From: Nonomuraea endophytica
GTDB lineage: Bacteria; Actinomycetota; Actinomycetes; Streptosporangiales; Streptosporangiaceae
DNA length: 64,000 nt
NCBI RefSeq assembly: GCF_014203235.1
Contig: NZ_JACHIN010000009.1
Span: 189,539 to 253,538 of the forward strand
Direction of reading: 5' to 3'
Part shown: positions 41,356-49,927 of the stretch, in pieces
Layout of the letters: the number at the start of each line of letters is the position of its first letter
Position numbering within the stretch: position 1 is the first letter of the stretch
Translations under genes and position numbers: made by a program
The notes under the pieces: model-generated
Seen by the model: only the letters and a program-made list of their open reading frames with translations
Database searches by the model: none
What the model was told of the DNA's origin: nothing

Positions 41356-41392
41356 GGGCCCGCCACAAGGGATCAAGGTCCTGGGCGGGCCC
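41356..41392. terminator. bidirectional hairpin between ispH and DUF6542 gene
   Basis: GGGCCCGCC (41356-41364) and GGCGGGCCC (41384-41392) are perfect inverted arms around a 19-base loop, in the 59-bp convergent gap. Confidence 0.65.
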
Positions 41393-41406
41393 ACGACAAG
41401 GGGCGA

Positions 41407-41925
41407 TCAGGGCTCGTCGCGGCGGGCGGTGCCGTACACGCGAGGCTCGAAGTAGCCCTCGGGCTCGGGCGCGAAGGCCTGCTCCCTGCGCGGACGCGGC
41501 ACGTCCGTCACGGACCGCAGCTCCTCGCGCAGGTCGCGCACGTTGTCGCGCAGCCCGCGGCGCCACGCGACGGCCAGCACGATCGCCGACCCAGCGAACA
41601 GCCACGGCGCGCCCGCCGACATCGAGGTGTAGAGGCCGAGCGCGAGCGAGCCGAGCACCGACGCGGAGCTGAAGGCCCGCAGCAGCTCGACGATGAACGT
41701 GGCGCAGAAGAACACCAGCGGCGGCGTCACCACCAGCGACAACAGTTCGCGCCGGTTGACCAGCATCGCCCCGAACAGGTTCCCCGCGATGAAGACCAGC
41801 CCCATCAGGAACCCCAGCCCGAACACCGATGCCAGGACATATCCCGCCACGGTGGCCACGAAGGCGAGCGCGACCGCGCCCCGGGCGGTCAGCTTCACAG
41901 CCGAACGCCTGCCTTTCCCACTCAC
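41407..41925 (-). CDS. DUF6542-like membrane protein
   Basis: 172 aa, GTG start. Four helices: VALAFVATVAGYVLASVFG, LGFLMGLVFIAGNLFGAMLV, LVVTPPLVFFCATFIVELL, and APWLFAGSAIVLAVAW. A cytoplasmic charged tail containing PRPRREQAFAPEPEGYFEP follows. The layout and the position between ispH and rmuC/ychF match a conserved actinomycete membrane protein of unknown function. It lies 14 bp downstream of rmuC on the same strand. Confidence 0.72.
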   Translation of the reverse strand: MSGKGRRSAVKLTARGAVALAFVATVAGYVLASVFGLGFLMGLVFIAGNLFGAMLVNRRELLSLVVTPPLVFFCATFIVELLRAFSSASVLGSLALGLYTSMSAGAPWLFAGSAIVLAVAWRRGLRDNVRDLREELRSVTDVPRPRREQAFAPEPEGYFEPRVYGTARRDEP

Positions 41926-41939
41926 CGGTCCCGCCCCCC

Positions 41940-43205
41940 TTACTGCGACCCGTTGGCCAACTTACCGTTCGCCTGCGAAATCAGAGACGAGGTTTCCAGT
42001 AGTTCGGGGGAGGCGAGGGGCCTGGGCAGCCCTTCGAGCATCTCGGGCGCGTCGAGGTCGCCGTCGACGACGCCGAGATCGTGAAGCTTGCGTGCCGTGA
42101 CCAGAACACGGCTTTCGAGCGAACCGACCGTCTTGTTGTACGCCTCCACGGACCGCGTCAGAGCCTTTCCCAGCGCGTCCACGTTACGCCCCAGCGACGA
42201 CAGCCGCTCGTACAGTTCCTTGCCCAGCTCGAACACCGCCCGCGCGTTCTCGCTCAGCGCCGCCTGCTGCCAGGCGTAGTGCGCGGTGCGCAGCATCGTG
42301 ATCAGCGTGGTCGGGGTGGCGATGTGCACCCGCCGGATCATCGCGTACTCCAGCAACCCGGGGTCGCGCTCCAGCGCCGGCGCCAGGAACGCCTCGCCCG
42401 GGATGAACAGCACCACGAACTCGGGCGACGGGTTGAACCCCTGCCAGTACGCCTTCGCCGCCAGCTGGTCGATGTGCTGGCGCACGTGCTTGGCGTGGGC
42501 GTCGAGGCGGACCGAGGCCAGGGACTCGTCCGCGGCCTCCGCGGCCTCCAGGTAGGCCGCCAGGGAGACCTTGGAGTCGACCACGATGTTCTTGCCGCCG
42601 GCCAGCCGTACGACCATGTCGGGGCGATGGGCGCCCTCGGTGACCTGCTCGTCGAAGTCGCAGTGGCGCTGCATGCCGGCGATCTCGGCCACGCGGCGCA
42701 GCTGCAGCTCGCCCCAGCGTCCGCGCGCCTCCGGCCGCTGCAGGGCGCGCACGAGCGCCGTCGTCTGGGAGCGGAGTTGCTCGTTGCTCTGCCGTACGAA
42801 CTCCATCTGCTGGGACAGCTCGGCGCGGGCGGCGCGCGCGCCGGACTCGCTGTCGCGAAGCTGCGTCTCGACCCGGCCCAGCAGGTCCTTCAACGGTTCG
42901 ACCAGGTGCTCGACGGCCTGCTTGCGCTGCTCCAGCTCGCCGCTGGCCTCGGCGCGGGTGGCGGCGAAGCGGGTCTCGGCGAGTTCGAGGAAGCGGATGT
43001 TGTTGACGTCGAGCGCGCGGGTCGACAGCGCCTGGAACCGCTCGGCGAGCTGCCCTTCGACGTAGGCGAGCTTGTCGGCGGCCGCCTTCGCCCTCGCGTC
43101 GGCCTCGGCCACCCGCACCGCCATCCTGGTCCGCGCCAGCAGGAACCCGATGGCGACACCGACGGCCAGTCCGATGAGAAGAGAGACGACATCCACTCCA
43201 CGCAT
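41940..43205 (-). CDS. rmuC: DNA recombination protein RmuC
   Basis: 421 aa. An N-terminal membrane helix (VVSLLIGLAVGVAIGFLLA) leads into a long coiled coil (residues 30-165, with AEARARAELSQQMEF-type heptads). The RmuC nuclease-fold domain follows: RGRWGELQLRRVAEIAGM, DMVVRLAGGKNIVVDSKVSL, and EFVVLFIPGEAFL. It limits inversions at short inverted repeats in E. coli. It is divergent from the secreted hypothetical at 43293. Confidence 0.93.
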   Translation of the reverse strand: MRGVDVVSLLIGLAVGVAIGFLLARTRMAVRVAEADARAKAAADKLAYVEGQLAERFQALSTRALDVNNIRFLELAETRFAATRAEASGELEQRKQAVEHLVEPLKDLLGRVETQLRDSESGARAARAELSQQMEFVRQSNEQLRSQTTALVRALQRPEARGRWGELQLRRVAEIAGMQRHCDFDEQVTEGAHRPDMVVRLAGGKNIVVDSKVSLAAYLEAAEAADESLASVRLDAHAKHVRQHIDQLAAKAYWQGFNPSPEFVVLFIPGEAFLAPALERDPGLLEYAMIRRVHIATPTTLITMLRTAHYAWQQAALSENARAVFELGKELYERLSSLGRNVDALGKALTRSVEAYNKTVGSLESRVLVTARKLHDLGVVDGDLDAPEMLEGLPRPLASPELLETSSLISQANGKLANGSQ

Positions 43206-43292
43206 GGTCGCACGACATCGGCCAGTGGATCTTCCCGACACGCTTGTGCATTCCGCTTGTGCGGTACATCTCGCGTCACTCAGAGTACCCAT

Positions 43293-44045
43293 ATGGCTAC
43301 CGGATCGCGGATGATCGTCTCGCTCGCCGCCACCGTCGCGGTGGCCGCCGTCGTGGTCGCCGCGGCGAGCACGGTCATCGCGGGCCGCTCCGAACCCCCG
43401 CCGCCACCTCCCGTCCAGCCGTCCCGACAGACGCTGATGTGGTCGCCCGGCGCCTGCGTGAGCCGCGACGGCGCCCGTTTCGCGCTGGCGCCGTGCGTCA
43501 GGGGCGAGGCCGAGGTCCTCACGCTGGCCGCCGACCCGCCCGGCCGCGGCCAGTGTCCCGAGGACACCGACGAGGTGGTGCGGGTCGGGCGGGGCCGTAC
43601 CGCCTGCGTGCGCGCGTTCCTGGAGCCCCATCACGGCCGCGCGGGCGCGGGCGGCGGTGTGCTGCGCGCGGGCGACTGCGTGGCCCTGGACGGCCGCGAG
43701 CGCCCTTGCACAAGCTCCAGCTGGTACGGCAGGGCCGTCGCGATAACCGGCGAAGCGGACGGCTGCCCGGCCGCCACCCTGGACGCGTTGGCGCTCAGGG
43801 ACGGCGTCGTCTGCCTGGGCAGGGGCGGCGACGTCCTGGCCAAGGGGATGTGCGTCGCCAAACCGGGCAAGGGCGTGGTCATGCGCTCGGCCATCGCGGG
43901 CGTGCCGTGCGCGTCGCCGCGCGCCTGGGCCCGCGTCACCTCGTTCGAGACCTCGGCCCGAGCCTGCCCCAAGGGCTCCGACCGCTATCTGCGCGCTCGC
44001 GGCGCCTTTCGCCCAGTGACCTGCTTGCACCTTGTGAGCAAGTAA
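43293..44045 (+). CDS. exported hypothetical protein, Cys-rich
   Basis: 250 aa. The N-terminal hydrophobic segment (IVSLAATVAVAAVVVAAAST) is an export signal or anchor. A Pro-rich spacer (PPPPPPVQPS) and a Cys-containing domain with about ten Cys (GACVSRDG, RGQCPEDTDE, GDCVALDG, DGCPAATLD, KGMCVAKPG, and ACPKGSDRYL) follow, suggesting disulphides outside the cell. Internal similarity between the Cys segments hints at a two-fold repeat. No family is recognised. Its stop codon overlaps the -10 element of ychF. Confidence 0.65.
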   Translation: MATGSRMIVSLAATVAVAAVVVAAASTVIAGRSEPPPPPPVQPSRQTLMWSPGACVSRDGARFALAPCVRGEAEVLTLAADPPGRGQCPEDTDEVVRVGRGRTACVRAFLEPHHGRAGAGGGVLRAGDCVALDGRERPCTSSSWYGRAVAITGEADGCPAATLDALALRDGVVCLGRGGDVLAKGMCVAKPGKGVVMRSAIAGVPCASPRAWARVTSFETSARACPKGSDRYLRARGAFRPVTCLHLVSK

Positions 44046-44056
44046 ACTCGCCCGAC
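44043..44056 (+). promoter_or_regulatory. -10 element of a leaderless ychF transcript
   Basis: TAAACT (44043-44048) overlaps the upstream stop codon and is 8 bases before the ychF GTG, with no ribosome site. This is typical of a leaderless actinobacterial mRNA. Confidence 0.45.
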
Positions 44057-45133
<1,077 letters not shown>

Positions 45134-45206
45134 CCATCTACGTCAACCCCTCCCGGCGCTCATGCGTCGAATCGTCACGGCGTTCACGCTGACTCGGGAG
45201 GGCCTG

Positions 45207-45551
45207 ATGATCCGTCGCATACTTCGCAAACGACGCCCCACGCCGTCGCTGACCGGCATCAGCACGGAGGAGGAGCTCGCCTTGCTCAGGGTTGAGCTCA
45301 TGTACGGCCTGCGGGTGAACCGTGAGGCCTATCTGCGCAGGAAGGTCGATGAGCGGGCCGAGGCCGCCGCCCGCTTGCACGGCGCCGACGCCGCGGACAT
45401 CCTCGCCGGGTTGCGCGACTCGCTGGAGCGCGCGCTGCCGCGGCACAGAGCCATCGACCGGGGGTCCCGGCGCAATGTCATCGACCTTCGTGGCCGCAAC
45501 GTCGTCGAGTTGCACGGGCGCCGCCAGACGGAGGATCCCGAGCCCGCCTGA
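45207..45551 (+). CDS. small basic hypothetical protein
   Basis: 114 aa. The start at ATG 45207 is chosen for the GGGAGG 5 bp upstream; the ATG at 45162 is in frame but lacks a site. It is highly charged: RRILRKRRP at the N-terminus, a helical middle (EEELALLRVELMYGLRVNRE, RRKVDERAEAAARLHGADAA), and a basic C-terminus. It is a possible nucleic-acid-binding or coiled-coil protein with no known family. A hairpin terminator follows. Confidence 0.55.
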   Translation: MIRRILRKRRPTPSLTGISTEEELALLRVELMYGLRVNREAYLRRKVDERAEAAARLHGADAADILAGLRDSLERALPRHRAIDRGSRRNVIDLRGRNVVELHGRRQTEDPEPA

Positions 45552-45570
45552 CCAGCGCGAAGATCGCCAG

Positions 45571-45598
45571 ACCGCACTCCTCCGGGGGTGCGGTTTGT
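45571..45598 (+). terminator. intrinsic terminator before the transfer-like cluster
   Basis: ACCGCACTCC-TCCG-GGGGTGCGGT (45571-45594, one T-G pair), a 10-bp stem, is followed by TTTGTCG. It separates the ychF unit from the next cluster. Confidence 0.75.
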
Positions 45599-45910
45599 CG
45601 CGTCTTATACCAAATGCGCAGATCGGGACAGTCCCCGCGCCATTTGGACAGCAATCTCTGGCCATCTGGTAATGGGCGGCGCGCATCCAGCCTGGTCGAA
45701 TGCCAATTCCACAGGAAAGGGACAGGAGGCGGCACTCCGTCCTGTCATACGGACTCGGTTTGCCCCCGAGCGGCGATGCCTGCAGCATGGGCGTGGCTTT
45801 CCTGGAACAATTGGCGGGACCGGATAAGGTGACACCTTCACCACGGATGATGGGGATCGGCAACGGACGACACCGCGCCAGCCGGGGGGACGGGCGCGAG
45901 CGGAGGCGTG
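45599..45910 (+). promoter_or_regulatory. 312-bp regulatory region of the secretion-like cluster
   Basis: No gene is seen. It contains inverted arms CCAAATG (45610-45616) and CATTTGG (45641-45647) 24 bp apart, then a similar CCATCTGG near 45661. TAAGGT (45825-45830) is a good -10, about 80 bp before the TcpC-like gene. The strand is locally less GC-rich than the flanks, consistent with a promoter region. Confidence 0.4.
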
Positions 45911-46924
45911 ATGGCTCGTAGGTCAACCGTCCAGCACGGTCCTCGGACCTCTGGCGACCCTGACCTTTCCGCGCGCCCTGAAACGGCTGACTTCGGCGCG
46001 CCGGCCACCAGGCCGCGGCGTGGCCGCTGGTCGGGCGGTGGCGGACGCTGGCTGGTCTGGGCCGGCCGCGCCATTCTCTGGGCGCTTATTGTGGTTATCG
46101 TGGTGAATGGGGTTCGTGCCCTATTCGAGCGAGCCACCCAGTCGAATACGCCGGCCGCGAATGAGACCTCGCAGGTCGCGCAGGGATTCCCCAGCGACCA
46201 GGCCTCCGCCTTCGCCGCGCAGTTCGCCGGCGTTTACCTGAATTTCACCGCGGCCGAGGCCCCGAGCAGGGCGGGCAAGCTCGCCGCCTTCCTGCCCGAC
46301 GGCGCCGATCCGCAGTTCGGCTGGGACAGCTATGGCCGCCTGGGCGCGGTCGGCATCCAGCCGTACACCATCGAGGTCACCGACGCGAAGAACGCGGTGG
46401 TCTCGGTGGTCTTCCAGACGGGCAACCGCAGACTGCTGCTGTCCGTGCCGGTCTACTACTCGGGCGACGACGGCGGGCGGAAGTTCGTCGTCTCCGGCAG
46501 GCCCGCCCTGCTGCCCGCCCCCGGCGCGGCCGACCTGCCTCAGGTCGCCGGGCCCGAGGGCGACGAGGCGGCGCAGACGGAGCTCAAGCCGCAGCTCGAA
46601 GCCTTCTTCAAGGCCTATGCGCAGGGCGACACCCAGTCGCTCAAGCGTTACTTCGTCGCGGGGGAGACCCTGCCCGACCTGGGCGGGGCGCTGACCTTCG
46701 GCGAGCTCAAGAGTGTCGTGGTGCCTGTGGGGGGTGCCACCAGAGAGATCAAGGCCGAGGTGGTGTGGGTCGTGCCGACCGGCGCGACGCCGTCGGCCGA
46801 ACCGACCGCCGACCCCAACTCGGTCGGCGGCCGTCTCGAGCAGGCCTATCGCCTCACTGTCGTGAAGCAGGGCGACAAGTGGTACGTCCAGGACATCCGT
46901 GGCGCCGGTCGGGCCGTTGGATAG
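45911..46924 (+). CDS. TcpC/ConB-like conjugation-channel protein (VirB8-type)
   Basis: 337 aa, ATG with GGAGG 4 bp upstream. A disordered basic cytoplasmic N-terminus precedes one helix (WLVWAGRAILWALIVVIVVNG, residues about 47-67). Two NTF2-like extracytoplasmic domains follow: the first includes FAAQFAGVYLNFTAAEAPSR, the second ELKPQLEAFFKAYAQGDTQS and ends WYVQDIRGAGR. This is the TcpC fold of Tn916 Orf13 and ICEBs1 ConB, the VirB8-like scaffold of the transfer channel. It is the first gene of a plus-strand operon. Confidence 0.82.
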   Translation: MARRSTVQHGPRTSGDPDLSARPETADFGAPATRPRRGRWSGGGGRWLVWAGRAILWALIVVIVVNGVRALFERATQSNTPAANETSQVAQGFPSDQASAFAAQFAGVYLNFTAAEAPSRAGKLAAFLPDGADPQFGWDSYGRLGAVGIQPYTIEVTDAKNAVVSVVFQTGNRRLLLSVPVYYSGDDGGRKFVVSGRPALLPAPGAADLPQVAGPEGDEAAQTELKPQLEAFFKAYAQGDTQSLKRYFVAGETLPDLGGALTFGELKSVVVPVGGATREIKAEVVWVVPTGATPSAEPTADPNSVGGRLEQAYRLTVVKQGDKWYVQDIRGAGRAVG

Positions 46925-46971
46925 ACGCACACACTCGCGTTGCTGATCGGCACCCCCCGGGAGGACAAGAA

Positions 46972-47265
46972 GTGATCTTGAAGACCGTAGTGCTCAACCT
47001 GATCGACCTGGCGTCGGCGCTCACGCCGTCGCCCGCACCGACGGGCCCCGACACCTCGGGGCTCGCCAACTTCCTGCGCGGCTTCTTCGCCCCGCTCTTC
47101 CTCGTCGTCGTCTCCGTGGTCGCGCTCTTCTTCCTCTTCACCCGCGAGATCACGAGATTCGTGCAATTCCTGATCTTGGCTGTGGGGATCGGTGTGATCT
47201 TCTACGTTCCCAACATCATCGAAGTCACCGCCAAGGCGATCGCTGGGGCTCTGGGTATCAAGTAA
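46972..47265 (+). CDS. small two-TM protein of the secretion-like cluster
   Basis: 97 aa, GTG start with GGGAGG 8 bp upstream. Two hydrophobic helices (FFAPLFLVVVSVVALFFLF, residues about 38-56, and FVQFLILAVGIGVIFYVP) are separated by TREITR, with a short periplasmic N-terminus. In size, topology and position it corresponds to ConC/TcpD of ICEBs1/pCW3-type systems, between the TcpC- and TcpE-like genes. It could be a VirB2/VirB3-like structural subunit. Confidence 0.65.
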   Translation: MILKTVVLNLIDLASALTPSPAPTGPDTSGLANFLRGFFAPLFLVVVSVVALFFLFTREITRFVQFLILAVGIGVIFYVPNIIEVTAKAIAGALGIK

Positions 47266-47324
47266 GGGTTGAAGCCGCGCCCTGGCGGTCATTGAACGAG
47301 CGAGCGGGTGGAGAGGAGGACCGC

Positions 47325-49880
47325 GTGGACCTGCCCACGTATACCAATATCTGGCGAATTGAGAAGCGGCTCTACAAGCTGTACGACCTACGGCTGCCGA
47401 CGCCGCTCCCCATCGTCTGGATCGGAATCTTCGCCGGTGTCCTGGCGCCGTGGGCGTTCCTGCTCTACATCGTCGGCCTGCCGTTCCAGACTCCGTGGCA
47501 CGTGGTCTACCTCGTGCCGCCCGGCATCGTCACCTGGCTGTCCACCCGCCCCGTCATCGAGAACAAGCGCCTGACCGAGGTCATGCAGTCGCAGCTGCGC
47601 TACATGGGCGAGCCGCGCGCCTGGACCCGCATGGCCCCGGCCGCCGAGCCGGAGGCGGTGACGTTCTCCGGCCGGGTGTGGCGGGTGCTGCCCGTCCGCG
47701 CGAAGGCCCCCAAGAAGGCGCGCCACGCGATGCGCAAGCCCGCCACGGCGCCCGCGCCCTCCGTCCGTTCCGTCCAGCCCGCCGTGGCCGCAGCGGCCGC
47801 CGCGGCCACGTCCGCGCCGGTCGCCACCCCGCCCACCCGCTGGGGCGCCGCGGCGCCGGGCCGCCGCGGGACCGCTCCCGCCCTGGCCACCGCCGCCCAG
47901 CTCTCTCCCGCCGCAGACCCCATCGAGATCCCGGTACGGCAGGCCGACCCGGCCCCCTTCGAGCCGACCCACTCCGACCAGGCACCCGAGCAGGCACACC
48001 CGGAGCAGGTGCGCCCGGAACCGGCACGCCCGGGACCGGCACGTCCGGAGCCGGTGCGGCTGGAGACGGTCCGTCCGGAGCCGGTCCGTCCGGAGCCGGT
48101 GCAGCTGGAAGCGGTGCGGCTGGAAGCGGTGCGGCAGGAGGTGGTCCGTCCGCAGGCGGCGGTCCGTCCGCAGGGGGCGGACGCCGAGACGGCGCGCCCC
48201 GAACCTGCCCGCCCCGAAGCGCCAAGGCCCGAAGCGGCACGGCCGGACGTCGTGCGTCCTGCGGCGGCGCGGGGTGACGTCAGAGCAGTTGGGGCGCCTG
48301 GCCAGGATGTCGCCGGGGCGGGCCATGAGGCCGCCGGGGCTGGGCGCGTACCGGAGAAGGGCGTCGCGGCGGGGAAGCCGATCGATGCCGAGGCGTTGCG
48401 CAGGTTGCGGCGGCTCGCGGCCACCGCCGACCCCGGCGCCGCTGTTCAGGGGCCGCCGCTGCCCGAGGCGTCGGGTGAGCAGGAGCCCGGTGCGCAGGTT
48501 CCGGACGAGGCGCTGTTGCAGCATCGCAAGGGACAGCCGCCCAGGCCGGGGGCTCCGCTGCCCCTGCCGGGTGGCCAGCCCGCCTGGCCGTCCGCCAAGG
48601 AGGCCAAGGAGCCCAAGCCGGTCACGAACCCTCTCACCAAGCCGGTCACCAACCCCGCAGCCAAGCCGGTCTCAGACCCAGGCGGCAAGCCGGTGACGGG
48701 CCCCGCAGCCAAGCCGGTCACGGATCCGGGTGCCAAGCCCGTGACGAGTCCCGTTGCCAAGCCGGTCATGAACCCCGTGCCCAAGCCGGTCAGCAAGTCG
48801 CCTGTCGCGCGTGATCACACGGGTGGCGAGCAGGTTGGCGGGCCGGGGGGGAAGCGGGCTGAGGCGGTTCGGCCGAGTGAGGGGCAGGACGAGCGCGTGC
48901 CGGGCCCCAGGACTGGGGATGGGCGGGTGCGGCGGATCGAGTCCGTCGTCGGGCGGGACTCCGGCGGCTGGCGGCGCATCGCGCAGGTCGTGGTCGGCGG
49001 TGGCGGGCCCAGGACCGACGGGTCGGAGATCGACGAGGCGCGCGCCCGCGCCGTGTTCGGGGGCAGCCGGCGGATCGTGGTGCTCGGGTGTACGGGCGGC
49101 GCCGGTCAGAGCACGACCGCGCTGATGCTCGGCCACACCCTGGCCAAGATCCGCGACGACCGGGTGGTGGCCGTCGACGCCAACACCGGCGCCAACACCC
49201 TGACCAGCCGCATCAAGCCGGAGTCGCCCGAGACGCTGGCCAGCCTGCTGTCCGGGCTGGACCGGGTCAGCGGGTATCTGACGATGCGCGGCTACACGAG
49301 CCGTACCTCTTCCGGGCTTGAGGTGATCGGGGCCGACACCGACGCGGGGGCCGAGCAGCGGATGTCGGACCGGACGCTGTTCTCCGACCACCGGCTCGGC
49401 CAGGCGGTCCACCTGCTGGACCGCCACTACAAGCTGGCCGTGATCGATCCGGCCGCGGCGCTGGCCGCCCGCGTCCTGCCGTACGCCGACCAGCTGGTTC
49501 TCGTCGTCCCGGCGAGCGAGGAGGCGTCGGAGGCGGTGGCGATGACGTTCGAGTGGCTCGACGGCCACGGCTGTGCCGATCTGCGCAGGCGCGCGGTGAT
49601 CGTGGTCAACGGTGTGAGCAGGCGTTCGATGGCCGACGTCGAGCAGGCGGAGGCGGTGGCCCGTGGCAGGTGCCGGGCGATCGTCCGGGTTCCCTGGGAG
49701 GACGAGCTGGCGCCCGACGGCGTCGACGCCGTCGATCCGGGGCAGTTGCGCGCGGCCGGGCGGCGGGCCTATTTGGCCCTCGCGGGGGTCGTGGTGGCGG
49801 GCTTCGCGGCACAGACGGTCCGAGCGAGCGAAGAGGAGTTGGCGAGTGACCCCCCGGGCACGAGAATCGGTGAGCGTTAA
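47325..49880 (+). CDS. fusion: TcpE-like membrane domain, repetitive linker, degenerate MinD/ParA-like domain
   Basis: 851 aa. GTG 47325 is chosen for the GGAGG 5 bp upstream; a TTG at 47292 is possible but weaker. Residues 1-75 are a TcpE domain (PTYTNIWRIEKRLYKLYDL, then two helices). Residues 75-560 are low complexity with pentapeptide repeats (VRPEP type) and eight octapeptide repeats. Residues 580-840 form a MinD/ParA fold (VVAVDANTGANTLTSRI, LAVIDPAAALAARVL). The deviant Walker motif KGGxGKS is TGGAGQS here (Thr590, Gln595), so both signature lysines are lost. ATP hydrolysis is therefore doubtful. Confidence 0.78.
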   Translation: MDLPTYTNIWRIEKRLYKLYDLRLPTPLPIVWIGIFAGVLAPWAFLLYIVGLPFQTPWHVVYLVPPGIVTWLSTRPVIENKRLTEVMQSQLRYMGEPRAWTRMAPAAEPEAVTFSGRVWRVLPVRAKAPKKARHAMRKPATAPAPSVRSVQPAVAAAAAAATSAPVATPPTRWGAAAPGRRGTAPALATAAQLSPAADPIEIPVRQADPAPFEPTHSDQAPEQAHPEQVRPEPARPGPARPEPVRLETVRPEPVRPEPVQLEAVRLEAVRQEVVRPQAAVRPQGADAETARPEPARPEAPRPEAARPDVVRPAAARGDVRAVGAPGQDVAGAGHEAAGAGRVPEKGVAAGKPIDAEALRRLRRLAATADPGAAVQGPPLPEASGEQEPGAQVPDEALLQHRKGQPPRPGAPLPLPGGQPAWPSAKEAKEPKPVTNPLTKPVTNPAAKPVSDPGGKPVTGPAAKPVTDPGAKPVTSPVAKPVMNPVPKPVSKSPVARDHTGGEQVGGPGGKRAEAVRPSEGQDERVPGPRTGDGRVRRIESVVGRDSGGWRRIAQVVVGGGGPRTDGSEIDEARARAVFGGSRRIVVLGCTGGAGQSTTALMLGHTLAKIRDDRVVAVDANTGANTLTSRIKPESPETLASLLSGLDRVSGYLTMRGYTSRTSSGLEVIGADTDAGAEQRMSDRTLFSDHRLGQAVHLLDRHYKLAVIDPAAALAARVLPYADQLVLVVPASEEASEAVAMTFEWLDGHGCADLRRRAVIVVNGVSRRSMADVEQAEAVARGRCRAIVRVPWEDELAPDGVDAVDPGQLRAAGRRAYLALAGVVVAGFAAQTVRASEEELASDPPGTRIGER
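48000..48250 (+). repeat. degenerate 15-bp tandem repeats (pentapeptide VRPEP type)
   Basis: Runs such as GTCCGTCCGGAGCCG recur roughly every 15 bp and encode [VA]R[PL]E[PA] units in the linker of the TcpE-MinD fusion. The number of units is likely to vary between strains. Confidence 0.65.
48615..48806 (+). repeat. eight 24-bp repeats (octapeptide KPVTxPxx)
   Basis: Eight consecutive units read KPVTNPLT, KPVTNPAA, KPVSDPGG, KPVTGPAA, KPVTDPGA, KPVTSPVA, KPVMNPVP, KPVSKSPV (residues 431-494 of the fusion protein). The DNA copies differ at third positions, so the repeat is kept at protein level. Confidence 0.8.
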
Positions 49881-49927
49881 GTGAACATGTGTGCAGGTCA
49901 GGCCCGTTCATGCGCCGAGGGGGCGGC

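Noticed and set aside
48000..48806. CRISPR-like array from the regular repeats
   Set aside because: The repeats are short, directly adjacent, in frame and coding, without unique spacers.
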